From contig JAXRKN010000022.1 of NCBI GenBank assembly GCA_038502055.1, positions 232,001 to 296,000 of the forward strand: a stretch of DNA of 64,000 nucleotides. The letters are read 5' to 3'. Position 1 is the stretch's first letter. Each line of letters begins with the position of its first letter. Made by a program: the position numbers and the translations under genes. The notes beneath the pieces were generated by a model that was not told where the DNA came from, did no database searches, and was given only the letters and a program-made list of their open reading frames with translations. This DNA is from Tanytarsus gracilentus (taxonomy: Eukaryota; Arthropoda; Insecta; Diptera; Chironomidae). This document shows, piece by piece, positions 54,313 through 64,000 of this stretch.

Positions 54313-55946
54313 AGCTCTCTTATCATCTTGATCATAGAGTGGTGGTGGCATTGTCATATTTCTTCCTATAGATAATTCCGTTAAAATGGGTGTGAGAAGG
54401 AGGAACGAATGTCCATTTAATTCCTTTAAATGTCTTTAAATTGGTTTTTGCAAATTTGGGCGAGTACTACTTTGCTGTCTGTGAAAAATTTGAACTCTGG
54501 AAGATCGTCACCTTCCCAACTCGCTTTGATGATTTCAGCTATGTCAGTTCCAAGCACAGCTGCTAGTAGCTCCAAACGGCAAATTGTTAAATGTTTTTGT
54601 GTTTTGTCTTCTTTAACTAATGGAGAGACACGTCCCTTTGCGAAGAGTAACATCATCTCTATTTTATCAGGTTGAACAATTCGAAGATACGCGCAGGAGC
54701 CGTAACCCGCTTTTGATGCGTCAGAGAATATAAGAATTTCCATCTTCTTTGCAGCGTCAAAGCCAATATATCGTGGAATTTCATGTTGATATCATTTCTA
54801 ACTATTAATTCATTCTTGTGCTTTTTCCTGAAGGTGATCAGGCAATTAAGTGTCCCAGTCGACTTTCTCCTCTCTCCAAATCTCTTGTAAAATCATTCGG
54901 GCAGTCATAAAAGCTGGTATGCAATGACCTAGTGGATCAAAGATTTTACTGCAAGCTGCCAAAAATGATCGCTTAGTTAATGGTGAGGAATCAAATTCTG
55001 GAATCTTCCAGCTCAGTGTGTCCGTGTCATAATTCCAGACTAGTCCTAAGGCCGTTGTAACGCCTTTTGTGACAAGTTCCTCTGGTGGCATAGATGACGT
55101 GATATTTTTCGAACTGCTGGCGATTTTATGAATTCTAAAATGAGCACTCTCTACAAATCAACAGTTTCGTGAAGTTCCTTTTTTCCCAACTCCTCATTTG
55201 GTGTCGAAACCAGCATGTCATCAAGATAAGTTGCTGTTCTTAGAATGTTCGCTGCTAACGGATGACTTTTCTCACCTTCATTAGCTAGATAAACCAAGCA
55301 TTGTTGTGATAAGTATGGTGAACTCCTCCCACCAAACTTTAATACATCGTATTGAATTTCACGTATCGGTTCATTCGGAAAAGCTATGAGTGTTCGCTGA
55401 TATTGCCTATCCTCCTCACGAAGTTTGATATTGAGAAACATCATGTTCACATCCATTGAAAATGCGTGTGGATGTTTTCTGAACCTCAATAATCTGTCGA
55501 CAATTAATGGTTTTAAACGTTTGCCGGCATAAGGGATGGAATTCAAACTCTTATGGTTGCTGGTGACTTGCGAATCATCAAGACATATGCGCATCCTTAG
55601 CGGTAACCAAAACCAGAAGTGCATAGAATTTGCCTTCTTCGGTGTTATTAGGATAACTAATAATTCCTTTCGTCTCATAATCCTTCATGATTTTATCGAA
55701 TTTAGTTCGTTGTTCAGGTGTCAATTTTGCTAATGACCGTTTATTTCGCATAAGGCATGTCGCATAGAAGCTTCCGAGTTCCTTGTTTTCACGAAAGATA
55801 AGAGGTACTTCGAAATGTCCTGTCTCTAGGCGTCGTGCGTATTTTGCGAACAAAAGATCTGCATAATTCTCATGCTCGTCTGCCGCGAGTTCGATTTCAA
55901 AAAGTTTCTTCATATCAGATTCAATCTCTTTGAGAAATTGAAGCAT
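54313..55946 (-). pseudogene. BEL pol fragment: reverse transcriptase and RNase H
   Basis: Minus-strand pieces in shifting frames. 55946-55578 is the RT N-terminal BEL region. 55678-55151 is the RT palm with FSMDVNMMF, REEDRQYQRTLIAF, FGGRSSPYLSQQC and the catalytic YLDD. 55091-54846 is the connection region (SKIFDPLGHCIPAFMTARMI). 54743-54426 is RNase H, keeping DASKAGYG, RLELLAA and FFTDSK. Frame shifts and stops separate the pieces. Beyond RNase H only a short degraded stretch (SIGRNMTMPPPLYDQ) recalls the region after the integrase core, so the integrase is deleted. Confidence 0.85.
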
Positions 55947-56054
55947 TGAGATAAGCCATGTTGACGTGGTCTTTTGGACATGCTCCTTGAACTACGTAGC
56001 CTAAAAGACTGTCTTGCAAGCGTGCACGACCAATCTGAATTGAATTATTAATCT

Positions 56055-57010
56055 TTAATGATGCCCAAGTTGCACCACTAAATACCATGTCAATATTCCC
56101 TGGCTTAAAGAATGTCGGATTGTGATGTCTAAAGGAACATCCATGTCCACCGTTTCAGGTGGTAACAGTGCTGGTAAACTGTTAATGATAGCCACATCTG
56201 TTAAGGTCAGCTCAGTCATCTGCTCGTCACTACCTTTGAATGCGAGTGAAGTCATTTCTCGAATATCTTTCATTCGATTTCCATCAATGCTACAAACTTG
56301 AAGATTTGTTTGTTGTACTGGTAGATGTAGCATAGTTGCCGCACGTTTCGTAATGAAATCTTTCATGCTTCCATCATCAAGCAAAACGCAAAGAGGTATC
56401 CATGTATGCTTGCCATACTTGACATAAATGATTGCTGTTCCCAACATATGAACCATTTCCTCAGGATGAGACTCTTGACGAGTGATGGCCAATGAAGCGA
56501 ATAGGGCCCGTGGTCGTGATTTGATGCCTCTAGCTGTTGATGTTCGATAGCAATGAGCTACATGATGGCGATGGCCACATTTTGGGCATGAGACGGCCTT
56601 GTCACAACATTCATGAAAAGGTTTTTTCAAGCACATGAAACAAATTTTGCTCCTTTGTAAGGCTGCATATTTCTTTCTTGGATGGATCTCAGCGTTATAA
56701 AGATCTTTGCAATCAATGATGTGATGATTCGGCTTCAAGCAAAGTGAACACGAACGCTGATCGCTACTCGGCATAATTGCTGGTTTATAATACAATGGAT
56801 CATGATTGTCATGAACGTACGTATTGGCGGTTACAATTGATTTCGGTTCTTTTTCTGTAACACTAGGATCTTCTTGATCTTACCGATGAATGAGCTCTTA
56901 AGTTCTAGGTGTTCGAATGATGAAAGAAAAAGAAGGAAAGAGGGGAACGGCAGGAGTTTCAAAAACTCCTCATCTTGTTTTCCACGTAAAGTTGTGTACG
57001 TAGCCTCCAT
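56055..57010 (-). pseudogene. BEL gag end, zinc knuckles and protease (right arm)
   Basis: Starts with the same MEATYTTLRGK as the left arm (ATG at 57010) but soon jumps to unrelated-looking sequence because about 200 bp of gag is deleted. 56795-56055 encodes the zinc knuckles, then an aspartic-protease-like domain with LLDDGSMKDFITKRA. Most BEL proteases have D-S/T-G here, so DDG is atypical and may be inactive. Downstream, in another frame, TWASLKINNS and RARLQDSLLGYVV lead into RT. Confidence 0.82.
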
Positions 57011-57347
57011 TATTATTATATTATTTTTCTTTTCTTTTAAGTCAAAACACAAAAATTGATCAGTTAAACTTAATTTATTTCCGGCAAGAGCTTCTTGAAG
57101 AGATTTTGATGTTAGATTGAATGAAGATGTTTATTTGAGAAGTGATAATGCGTACAGCTTATCTTATCTTCCCTGCTGAACTTGACACACTTTCCTTTTT
57201 CACTCTCCCGAACGAAAAGAATTTTTTCTCTGAGGCTGAATTACTCGCACTTGATTTACAAAGTTTTTTTTTCACTTTTGCCACAAGTTTTGTCTTTTTT
57301 CTTTCGAGAATTAATTTCCTTCAAGAAATTTTTAACTTACGAGGCGA

Positions 57348-57355
57348 GGTCGCCA
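57348..57355 (-). other. Primer-binding site of the BEL element
   Basis: On the minus strand TGGCGACC lies three bases inside the end of the right LTR. TGG marks pairing with the CCA end of a tRNA. The eight bases fit a tRNA ending GGTCGCCA, for example an arginine tRNA (tRNA identity is inference from memory). No such site adjoins the left LTR, which fixes the orientation. Confidence 0.6.
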
Positions 57356-57358
57356 ATT

Positions 57359-57738
57359 TGTTGAACGGATGTTTGAATGGAAGAATTAAAAGCGCTTTCG
57401 GTTAGGATCGCAAAATATAACTGATGAAGTTTTATTCAATGTTCTGGGTTTTTATACTAAAATTTACATCAAAATTGTATGGTGGAATCATTTGATGGGT
57501 GTTCTAGTTTATTCTAGTGAAAACCTCATATTTTACAACTTCTTGGTATTTCTTAAGAATAGTCATCGATTATTAATGTCGCTATCAAGGACCACAAACA
57601 AGAAGCTAGTAAAATGTTTCACATGAAAAGCTCGTAAAAGTGTTATTTACTGATTGTGATTATCGATTTTCTATGTAAAGTGATAAGCTCATTTACATAG
57701 ATCACTTAGTCAGTCAAAATCATTTGGCATCGTCACCA
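57359..57738 (-). repeat. Right LTR of the BEL element (5' LTR in element orientation)
   Basis: 380 bp, the same ends as the left LTR and the same orientation. Followed by the CCACG target duplication at 57739-57743. Confidence 0.95.
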
Positions 57739-57743
57739 CCACG

Positions 57744-58536
57744 TGAAAAACACGTGTTTTCGGCATTTTTGAGGTTTTTTGGACATTGGCAGTGCTTAAT
57801 GACTGACTTGCAAAACTAGAGCACAAAAGGAATCTTTAGCAACAAACCCGATCCAAATCCGTGTGCCCGTTCTCGAGTTACTAAATTCCCGGATGTGTCC
57901 ATATTAAGATGCTCACAACACTTAAATGACTCTACAGCCCGAACGGAGCCACCAATCGAGATGTGGTTTTTGGCAGTAGCTCAGGCTTTGGCAGGCCCAA
58001 CTTTTGTACCTCGCAGTTTTTCGATTAAGGCTCGTGGAAGGACAGAATGGACAAAAGAGAGAATTCTTAGAAAACCGAAAACAAAAGAGAGCGGAGCTCT
58101 AATTATAAATTTTCCATATTTTTCAGAAAAAAAAAGTAAAAAATTCTAAAAAGTTTAATTCACAAATTTTTCAAAACAAAGTGATTAAACTTCTAAGGAA
58201 AAAATTCAATATTTTTCAGTCAAAATGTCCGGGCCAATCAACCAACGCATTCAAGCCTTGAAATTTTTTTACCAAGTGAAAATCAAAATTTTTTTACACA
58301 TTATTTTTTTCTTGAAATGTAAATTATTAAAAACATGAAACGAAAGTGAAGAAAAAATATTGTTGATAAATTAATTTTTTACGAGTTCATTTGAGATCAA
58401 TTTTTGCTAAATAATAAAATTTAGTAAAAGTATTCTAGATGAATAGCAAAACACATCGTTAGAAAGTCAAATCCCAAAATCAAAGTACATTTGATAACAC
58501 AAAAGTCAAAGTCCAAAGAACCACAAAAGTTTGATC
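57744..58536. other. Intergenic region between the BEL element and the TMEM135-like gene
   Basis: GC-richer for the first 300 bp, resembling old repeat sequence. An open frame at 57895-58149 has no recognised motif. At 58224 an ATG follows an acceptor-like TATTTTTCAG and runs 38 codons. No exon could be firmly assigned. Confidence 0.4.
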
Positions 58537-60050
58537 ATGGTTGTCAGTAAATTTCAAATGGTCCCGACGACGTGCGTGGAGTATGTTCATCCTTGGGTTG
58601 ACTCATGCGTGAATGTTTGTTAAATTTAAAGAAATTAAATATTTTTTATTAATTCTATTCTTTAAGGGATCTGCGGGTCTTTTAATAGTATCAAGTTTGG
58701 ATAGCTTTCGAATTTACAGCGCTGTATACATTGTAAGTTCTTTATACTTTTGAGTTAATATTTGAAATTTAAGATTTCTATTTTAGTTTTCTCTTTTGAT
58801 GCGTGGCCGTATTCCTAGTAAAAAAGACCTTCAACGAACTTTGCTAGGGATCCTTCAATCAACCGCTTTCCTTACAACATCTGCTGTCTCGTATTCCACA
58901 TATCTTTGCATCATCCGTCACATATTTGGAGGCTTTAATTTATACACAGCTAGTTACATTCCAGCTTTAATGTCAAGTTTCACAGCTATTTTAGTGGAAC
59001 GACCATCGAGAAGAAACTTGCTTTGTCTTTACGTGGCAAACGTCGCAACTGAGTCATTGTGGAGGATGGCAGTCGATCGTGGTATGGTAAAAGGAATTCG
59101 ACGAGGTCAAGTTGTAATTTTTGGACTGTCAACTTCGCTTCTGGTTTATTATTATCGAAAAGGTTGGCACTTGCATAAAAAAGACTCTGTTTATGATGTT
59201 TTGAGATTTATCGTTGGAAAAGATGAAGAAGGTGGAGCTAAAGTTCAAGATGAAGAGCGAAGAAAAAAGTCAAGCAACAATTATTTGATTATCCAACAGT
59301 TCCTTAAGCTTTTTCAAAAACTGCAAAATTTTCTAAAATCTTTTTCGAAGCATGAAAAATGTCCACATAACAACAGTTGCGTGTATTATTGCTCTTCTGG
59401 TGGTGCACAATTATTTGGTATAGGAGTGGGCATTCAAGCTGCTTTGAAATTAGTGCTACAAATTCCGAAACTTGTTAAAACACCTAAAAAAGTTCTTCAA
59501 TCAATTTTCTCCAGCGACACTTTGAGAATTGGAATGTTTTTGGGTGGATTTTCTGCAATTTATAGAGTGAGTAAAAAATTAAGTTTAATCTGGATAAAAA
59601 TGTTAATTTATTTTTTAGATCACTGCATGTTTCCTGAGGAGATTATTCAATGATGACAAACCCGAATTTGCAATTCCATCAACCCTGCTTGGCTCAATTG
59701 CGTTTTTAAGTTATCCAGATAAAACTGCAGCTCTTTACATCATGCTCAAATGTTTTCAGCTCACATACACTATGCTGAGTGATGAAGGATATCTTCCGAA
59801 AGTTCCTTACGCCACAATCATCCTCTACAGCTTATTCACAGCCGTGCTATTTCATTGTGCGACTTTTGAGCCACAAAATTTGAGATCAAGCTACTTTAAA
59901 TTTTTACATGGACTCAGTGGAGGTAGAATTGCTGTGATGGATCGAAGAAGCTTCGATATTTGGGATATGGACTCACATAATCAGGTTATGAAAGCGATTG
60001 AATTGACAAAAACCACAAATGATATAAAATACAGTTTAGGAAGATGGTGA
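58537..60050 (+). CDS. TMEM135-like multipass membrane protein
   Basis: Four exons: 58537-58614, 58667-58732, 58787-59566 and 59619-60050, giving 451 residues, the expected length for TMEM135. The N-terminus has CVEYVHPWVDSC, the conserved Cys/His-Pro-Trp box of TMEM135. The core has the family block ILVERPSRRNLLCLYVANVA followed by ESLWRM. Several hydrophobic helices follow (GLLIVSSL, STAFLTTSAVSY, GQVVIFGLSTSLLVYYY, MFLGGFSAIYR, TIILYSLFTAVLFHC). The middle has a Lys-rich linker and a Cys cluster (KCPHNNSCVYYC). Vertebrate TMEM135 is linked to peroxisomes, mitochondrial dynamics and lipid handling; the molecular activity is not settled. The exon-1 ATG at 58537 is the first in frame, with a second at 58558. 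Confidence 0.93.
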
Positions 60051-60120
60051 TATGAAAAGTTAATTTATTATTAATCTATTTGATAGCGGGTTTTTGTTAT
60101 GTAAATTTTAAGATGGGAAA

Positions 60121-60126
60121 AATAAA
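60121..60126 (+). terminator. Poly(A) signal of the TMEM135-like gene
   Basis: AATAAA 70 nt past the stop at 60050. Confidence 0.6.
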
Positions 60127-61022
60127 ATATATCAAAAAAATCATTGATGTTTAACGTATTTTATTTCAAAAAAAAAATTCGATTTCCCCCTCGAGTATCA
60201 ACAACTGCAACAAAAAAGTTTTAAAGAGGGTCTTAAAACTTTTTCTACTCGTCCAAGTGAACATTATATCTGTGACTTCCGTCAGAACAGAGCCACAAGG
60301 CAAAAAGAAGTAAGAGAAAAAGAAAAATCGAGCTAAAGTTTTAAAACTGAAAATTTCACGGCAAAAATCGTCTCTTTGCCATTCGTTCTTTATCAATTCA
60401 TACTTTTAACAGTCGAGTGAACACGGGTGGACTATTTTTTTACTACATTCACGCGTTTTAAAGACGTTAGAAAGTGTCGGACGTGAAAGAAAGAAAAATT
60501 TTCCTACGGCCATTTTTTAAAGGTTTTGTCGTAGAAAAGTTAATTTTTTTAGTTAAATTAGTATTTCTACAAATTGACTTGTTAACTCAAAGTTAAAGAT
60601 CGCATCAAATACAATCGTTTTTGGAAACTAAGTTGATGTGGCAGCACACGAGTGAAAAAAAATTAATAAATTAAAGAACTTTACGTTTAATTGTTCGAAA
60701 AGCGAAAAGCTAAAAAGTGACAAAGTTTTGAAAGGCTTGAAAAGAAAAAACTAAAACTTTAAAAAGACTTTTTAAAGTTGATTCAAAAGTGAAAATTTCC
60801 TGAACCTCAAAAACGACGGTTCTGCGAGAGTATTGGTTATTTTTCGTTGGTGCGAGTGACTTCAGCACTTTCTTATTAGAATTTGATTTAAGATAAGCCA
60901 AGAAATCATTCAGCATGAACACCTGATTAAAACTTTGAAAATCATTTCACTTCATTTGTCTTTCAAATAAGTCAAGAATATTTTTTAATTATTTTTCAAA
61001 GTTAATGTTGAAAAAGTGAACG
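60127..61022 (+). other. 5' flank and leader of the Gln/Pro-rich gene
   Basis: Contains GC-richer segments (about 60230-60300, 60420-60500, 60820-60870) and runs into the ATG at 61023. The last few hundred bases probably form a 5' UTR. No TATA box was recognised; an initiator-like ACAGTCGAGTG lies near 60410. No other gene is visible. Confidence 0.35.
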
Positions 61023-64000
61023 ATGAGCGCAAATCCGGGTCGAGCCACCTATCACCAAACTAATATTCAAGCGCAACGTTTTACACCGAGTCCGTTTACA
61101 GGTAAGAGCATTTTTTCTCTCTTTTTTATTAATCATTTTATGAGCAAATTTACATTGTCTCGAGTACTACTAAATTTAGTCAAACAAACAAGTCTTGAGA
61201 GCAAGAAATTAAAAGAGATAGAACGTGACATGTCATAGGAACAAAATTTTAAGTGATAAGACAACGTGACATGAACTTTTATGAGGGTTAGAACTAACTT
61301 TTAGACACAGTACGAAATGATTTTTTTTATCTTAATTGATAAGTGTTTATTGCCATAGTTCTTAGAATTTTAAGCAGGATTTTAGAAGATACGAAATCAT
61401 GTTTCAAAACAAATTTCAGCAAAGATAAAAGTTTATCAATATTTTTTTGGTCATTGTTTAATTTCTTGCTAAGAACCGAAAGTTTAAAAATAGTTTCTTT
61501 GGATTTTTTGTTTTTCTATTAATCTTAACTGTAAGTTTAGAATTAAAGCAAAATATGGAATTTAAACATATAAAAAAATTAATGTTCAAATAATCTCTCT
61601 TCAAAAAAACAGAAAGTCCAAAAAATTATTCAGAATTAAAGCAATAAATTTTAAGTTTCTTTTGTATTTTAAAAAAAATTTTAGTCATTTAAAATTCTAC
61701 CAACGAAAACTTAATTTAAAAACTGAAAATGTAAAAAAAAACATATTTTTGGTTTTATAGACATAAGTTTTGTATTCAACACCTGCAAATCTAAATGTTA
61801 CTTTTCTAATCACAAAAGATTATCAAATTTCTCTATTTTTTTAATACTCGCAAAGAAATCACATAAGTCTACCAAACGTCCAGTCAAACCACGAAAAACA
61901 CACCAAAGTTCATGTGTGTATGACTTTCATTAGGACATCAACCTTTTAGTACAGAGGTTTTAGAACTCGCTCTCTTTAATTTATTTTTGAAAATTTGAAA
62001 TTATTGACTATTATAAATAGAAAGGAATTTCATTTATATTAAAACAATAAATATAAGATTTAAATATAAAATCGCAAATAGTTTAATTACGATTTTTATA
62101 GACAATCCGCATAATTTTCTCTCTCTCTCATTTTTCCACTTGCTCTGAAGTTCATTCGCCTCTCAAAAAATCAAAAAATTTCTCTCTAACAGAAACAAAA
62201 CTTCAGCACGACGCTTTAGCAGAAGAGAAATTATGTGAGAAATAAAATGGAGATACATTGGCATGATTTTTTCTCTCTCACTCTCTCTCTCTTTCTCACA
62301 CAATTAGAGAAATTTACAAAATCGTAGTGTCGCGCAGTGAAAATTTAATTTTTAAAATTAAATTACTTTGCGATCGTGTTGAATCGAATTGAATCAAATT
62401 ATTACAGAGTTTATTCATTAAATGAAATGAAAAACATTAAAAAAGACTAAAATACGTGAAGCATAATAATATTTGATTCCATCTGGACAATTATGAAATT
62501 TATACAAGACAAAGAACAAAAAAGTGCAATGCAAGTAATTAAAACAATTTTTAAAATATGAAATTGTTTAGTGAGTAAATGAAACATTTAGTTCGGCGTG
62601 GAGAAAATCGATTTACGGAATTGGAAATTGGGTTTAGAGGAGAAGAGAAAAAAGTATTCGATGAACAACTTTATGCTCAATATGTGGCTTTAAATGTGTT
62701 AGTAATAAAATGTGAGAAACTGTTCATGACCCACACCAACGTATCCATCAAATACGGCGCTGAGAGCACATGTAACTTTTTCATGAAGAAATTTATGATA
62801 AGAAAGAAATTAGACTTTTAACATTGGCTGGATAAACTATTAAAAATTCACAACTCTTGATAATTTCTTATGATTTTCTTAAAAGTAAAGTACAACAAAA
62901 AAACCTTTAAATTTTCTCTCATTGCAGTCACTTTCGTAAATTATATGATAATGTTGTGAAATTAAAACACTTATTTAACAACGTTTATTAAGACTAGAAA
63001 GAAATTAAAAAGAAAAGTTTAAAATGAGTCTGAGAAATTTTGTGTCCTCGTATCCACAATTATCGGTGAATGCGCCTCCACCACCACATCATCAAACGCA
63101 CCGGGTGCAAGCTCTTCCGGTGAGTGTCGCGACTGCCTTACAACAGCAAATGTCACAGCAACCGACGCAAGGAACGCAACAGAATAATCCAAACAATAGT
63201 GCAAACGTTAATGTGCAGCAAGCACCTTCACACGAGTATCATGTAGCGCATTTGCCATTTCAAACGACCGCTGGAACAAGTATTGCTCCTAACTTCATAA
63301 GACATATGTCGAGTAAGGAAACAGGAACTCTTTTTAGAAAACGTTATTTTATAAGTACGACATCTCCAAGAATAAACGGGAATAATTTAAATTTTTGGTT
63401 CTAAAACCAATTCAGATTAACTTTTTTTCTTATTCTTGTAGGTGTCGAGTAAAATTTTCTTTTATTAGTTCTACTTTTTTGTTATAATTTTAGAGTTTAA
63501 TTTAAGTTTATGATTTATACGATAGTAAGGATTTATAAATATTAATGTTTTGTTATAATTTAAAACTATAAGTTTAATTAGCAGGTAGAAATTTAACAAG
63601 TTTTAATGGAATTTTTATTCTTAAAATTTTTAGACGGAGCGTATCAAACACATCCGCAAAATCCTTACCAGGCTCAAGGTCCACAACAACAGCCGCAGCA
63701 GCAATCAACGAATCCCACCCAGTCAATACAAAACACTGCGCCATCATCGCAACCTAGACTTACACCAATGGCACCGCCAACAGCTCCTCCAACGCCTCCA
63801 ACTCAGCAGCAACCGTCACAAGGGCAACAGACTCAATATGCGGTTGCTCAAGGGGGTGCTCCTCAGCCGCAGAGAGCTCCATCATATCCGAGAACGGCAA
63901 CGGCCAATGTTCGCAGACCTCAACAGCCGCAACCACAGCAATATATTTATTCACAGCCACTTCCTCCGTATAACTTCGTCATTCCAAATCATATTCGGCA
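61023..64000 (+). CDS. N-terminal part of a Gln/Pro-rich protein, possibly translation initiation factor eIF4G
   Basis: The first coding exon 61023-61101 (MSANPGRATYHQTNIQAQRF, ends phase 1) splices to 63634-64000, which runs off the window. The joined frame continues DGAYQTHPQNPYQAQG and is very rich in Gln and Pro, with QYIYSQPLPPYNFVIPNHI at the end. No folded domain lies inside the window. The low-complexity Q/P/Y-rich start resembles insect eIF4G, the scaffold of the cap-binding complex. Linkage with PMCA and apolpp, which share the Drosophila fourth chromosome with eIF4G, points the same way. Other Q/P-rich regulators remain possible. Confidence 0.5.
62270..62345 (+). promoter_or_regulatory. 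Candidate internal promoter with GAGA tract
   Basis: A long CT/GA run (about 62270-62300, TCTCTCTCACTCTCTCTCTC) is followed by a GC-rich start-like stretch with CGCGCAGTGAAA near 62333. It lies ahead of the second first coding exon at 63024, so it could drive that isoform. Confidence 0.3.
63024..63312 (+). CDS. Alternative first coding exon of the Gln/Pro-rich gene
   Basis: ATG at 63024 opens 289 nt ending in donor A|GTAAGG (phase 1). It therefore joins the exon at 63634 in the same frame as the 61023 exon does. It encodes MSLRNFVSSYPQLSVNAPPP and a Gln/Asn-rich stretch ending PNFIRHMS. Composition and codon use match the downstream exon, unlike the surrounding intron. Without splicing the frame would stop at 63404. 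Confidence 0.65.

Larger units (their letters stand above)
52965..57738 (-). mobile_element. BEL/Pao LTR retrotransposon, palindromic non-autonomous derivative
   Basis: A 4774-bp element with 380-bp direct LTRs, a 5-bp target duplication and TG...CA ends. A primer-binding site next to the right LTR shows that its genomic strand is minus, so 57359-57738 is the 5' LTR. Reading minus: leader, gag fragment, zinc knuckles, protease, reverse transcriptase, RNase H, a short integrase-end remnant, then an inverted (plus-strand) second copy of leader plus gag (53362-54312), then the 3' LTR. The two inverted arms pair 53362-54312 with about 57194-56450; the right arm lacks about 200 bp of gag. Integrase is almost wholly absent and the frames are broken, so it is not autonomous. 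Family assignment rests on the gag/knuckle/protease/RT order and BEL-type RNase H motifs. Confidence 0.85.

Noticed and set aside
52965..57738. Two separate retroelements inserted head to head
   Set aside because: Only two LTRs exist, in direct orientation, with one shared 5-bp target duplication and one primer-binding site. A single rearranged element explains this better.
57895..58149. Open frame after the retroelement as a gene
   Set aside because: No recognised domain, no clear splice or promoter context, and composition resembling old repeat DNA.
62579..62821. 80-codon open frame in the intron of the Gln/Pro-rich gene
   Set aside because: It has a true ATG but no known motif and no phase-compatible donor that I could support. 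It may be part of a 5' UTR of the second isoform.

Overview
The window is AT-rich insect nuclear DNA, most likely from a dipteran and probably a nematoceran midge (lineage is inference). The genes have many small exons, introns of about 50-65 bp with clean GT/AG ends mixed with a few kilobase-size introns, and proteins that read as close relatives of Drosophila knot/Collier, PMCA and apolipophorin. Each complete gene model below was built by joining exons by hand. Every one gives a reading frame divisible by three with no internal stop.

Layout. 1-4112 (minus): twelve exons of the COE transcription factor knot/collier, whose 3' end runs off the left edge. 4113-15397: more than 11 kb with no protein-coding gene. 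It holds the presumed divergent control regions of knot and PMCA, an 80-bp tandem triplication, a MITE with an 8-bp target-site duplication, and two palindromic TGACGTCA sites. 15398-27631 (plus): plasma-membrane Ca2+-ATPase (PMCA), with a 12-codon cassette exon, a 23-codon cassette exon and two alternative terminal exons. One of these ends in the PDZ ligand ETAV. 27632-32316: gene-free. 32317-34777 (plus): a CRAL-TRIO / alpha-tocopherol-transfer-like protein. 35443-36961 (plus): a membrane-anchored histidine acid phosphatase. 38447-51014 (plus): apolipophorin, 17 exons and 3313 residues, with signal peptide, furin site and von Willebrand D domain.

51463-52868 is an array of about 11.5 copies of a 120-bp satellite, visibly richer in G+C than its surroundings. 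Just after it, 52965-57738, lies a 4.77-kb BEL/Pao LTR retrotransposon with 380-bp LTRs and a 5-bp target-site duplication. Its structure is unusual: the gag/leader end is present twice, in opposite orientations, between one pair of direct LTRs, and most of integrase is missing. It is therefore a palindromic, non-autonomous derivative that appears to have inserted as a unit. 58537-60050 (plus): a TMEM135-like membrane protein. 61023 to the right edge (plus): the 5' end of a Gln/Pro-rich protein, possibly eIF4G, with two alternative first coding exons.

The genes form no operon-like pathway. PMCA (calcium export), apolipophorin (haemolymph lipid carrier), a CRAL-TRIO lipid carrier and TMEM135 (peroxisome/lipid-linked) are housekeeping or metabolic genes. 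PMCA, apolpp and eIF4G are all on the small fourth chromosome (Muller F) in Drosophila, as I recall it, so part of this neighbourhood may be conserved linkage. I found no bacterial system, CRISPR array or convincing tRNA/rRNA gene. The most unusual object is the palindromic BEL element next to the satellite.
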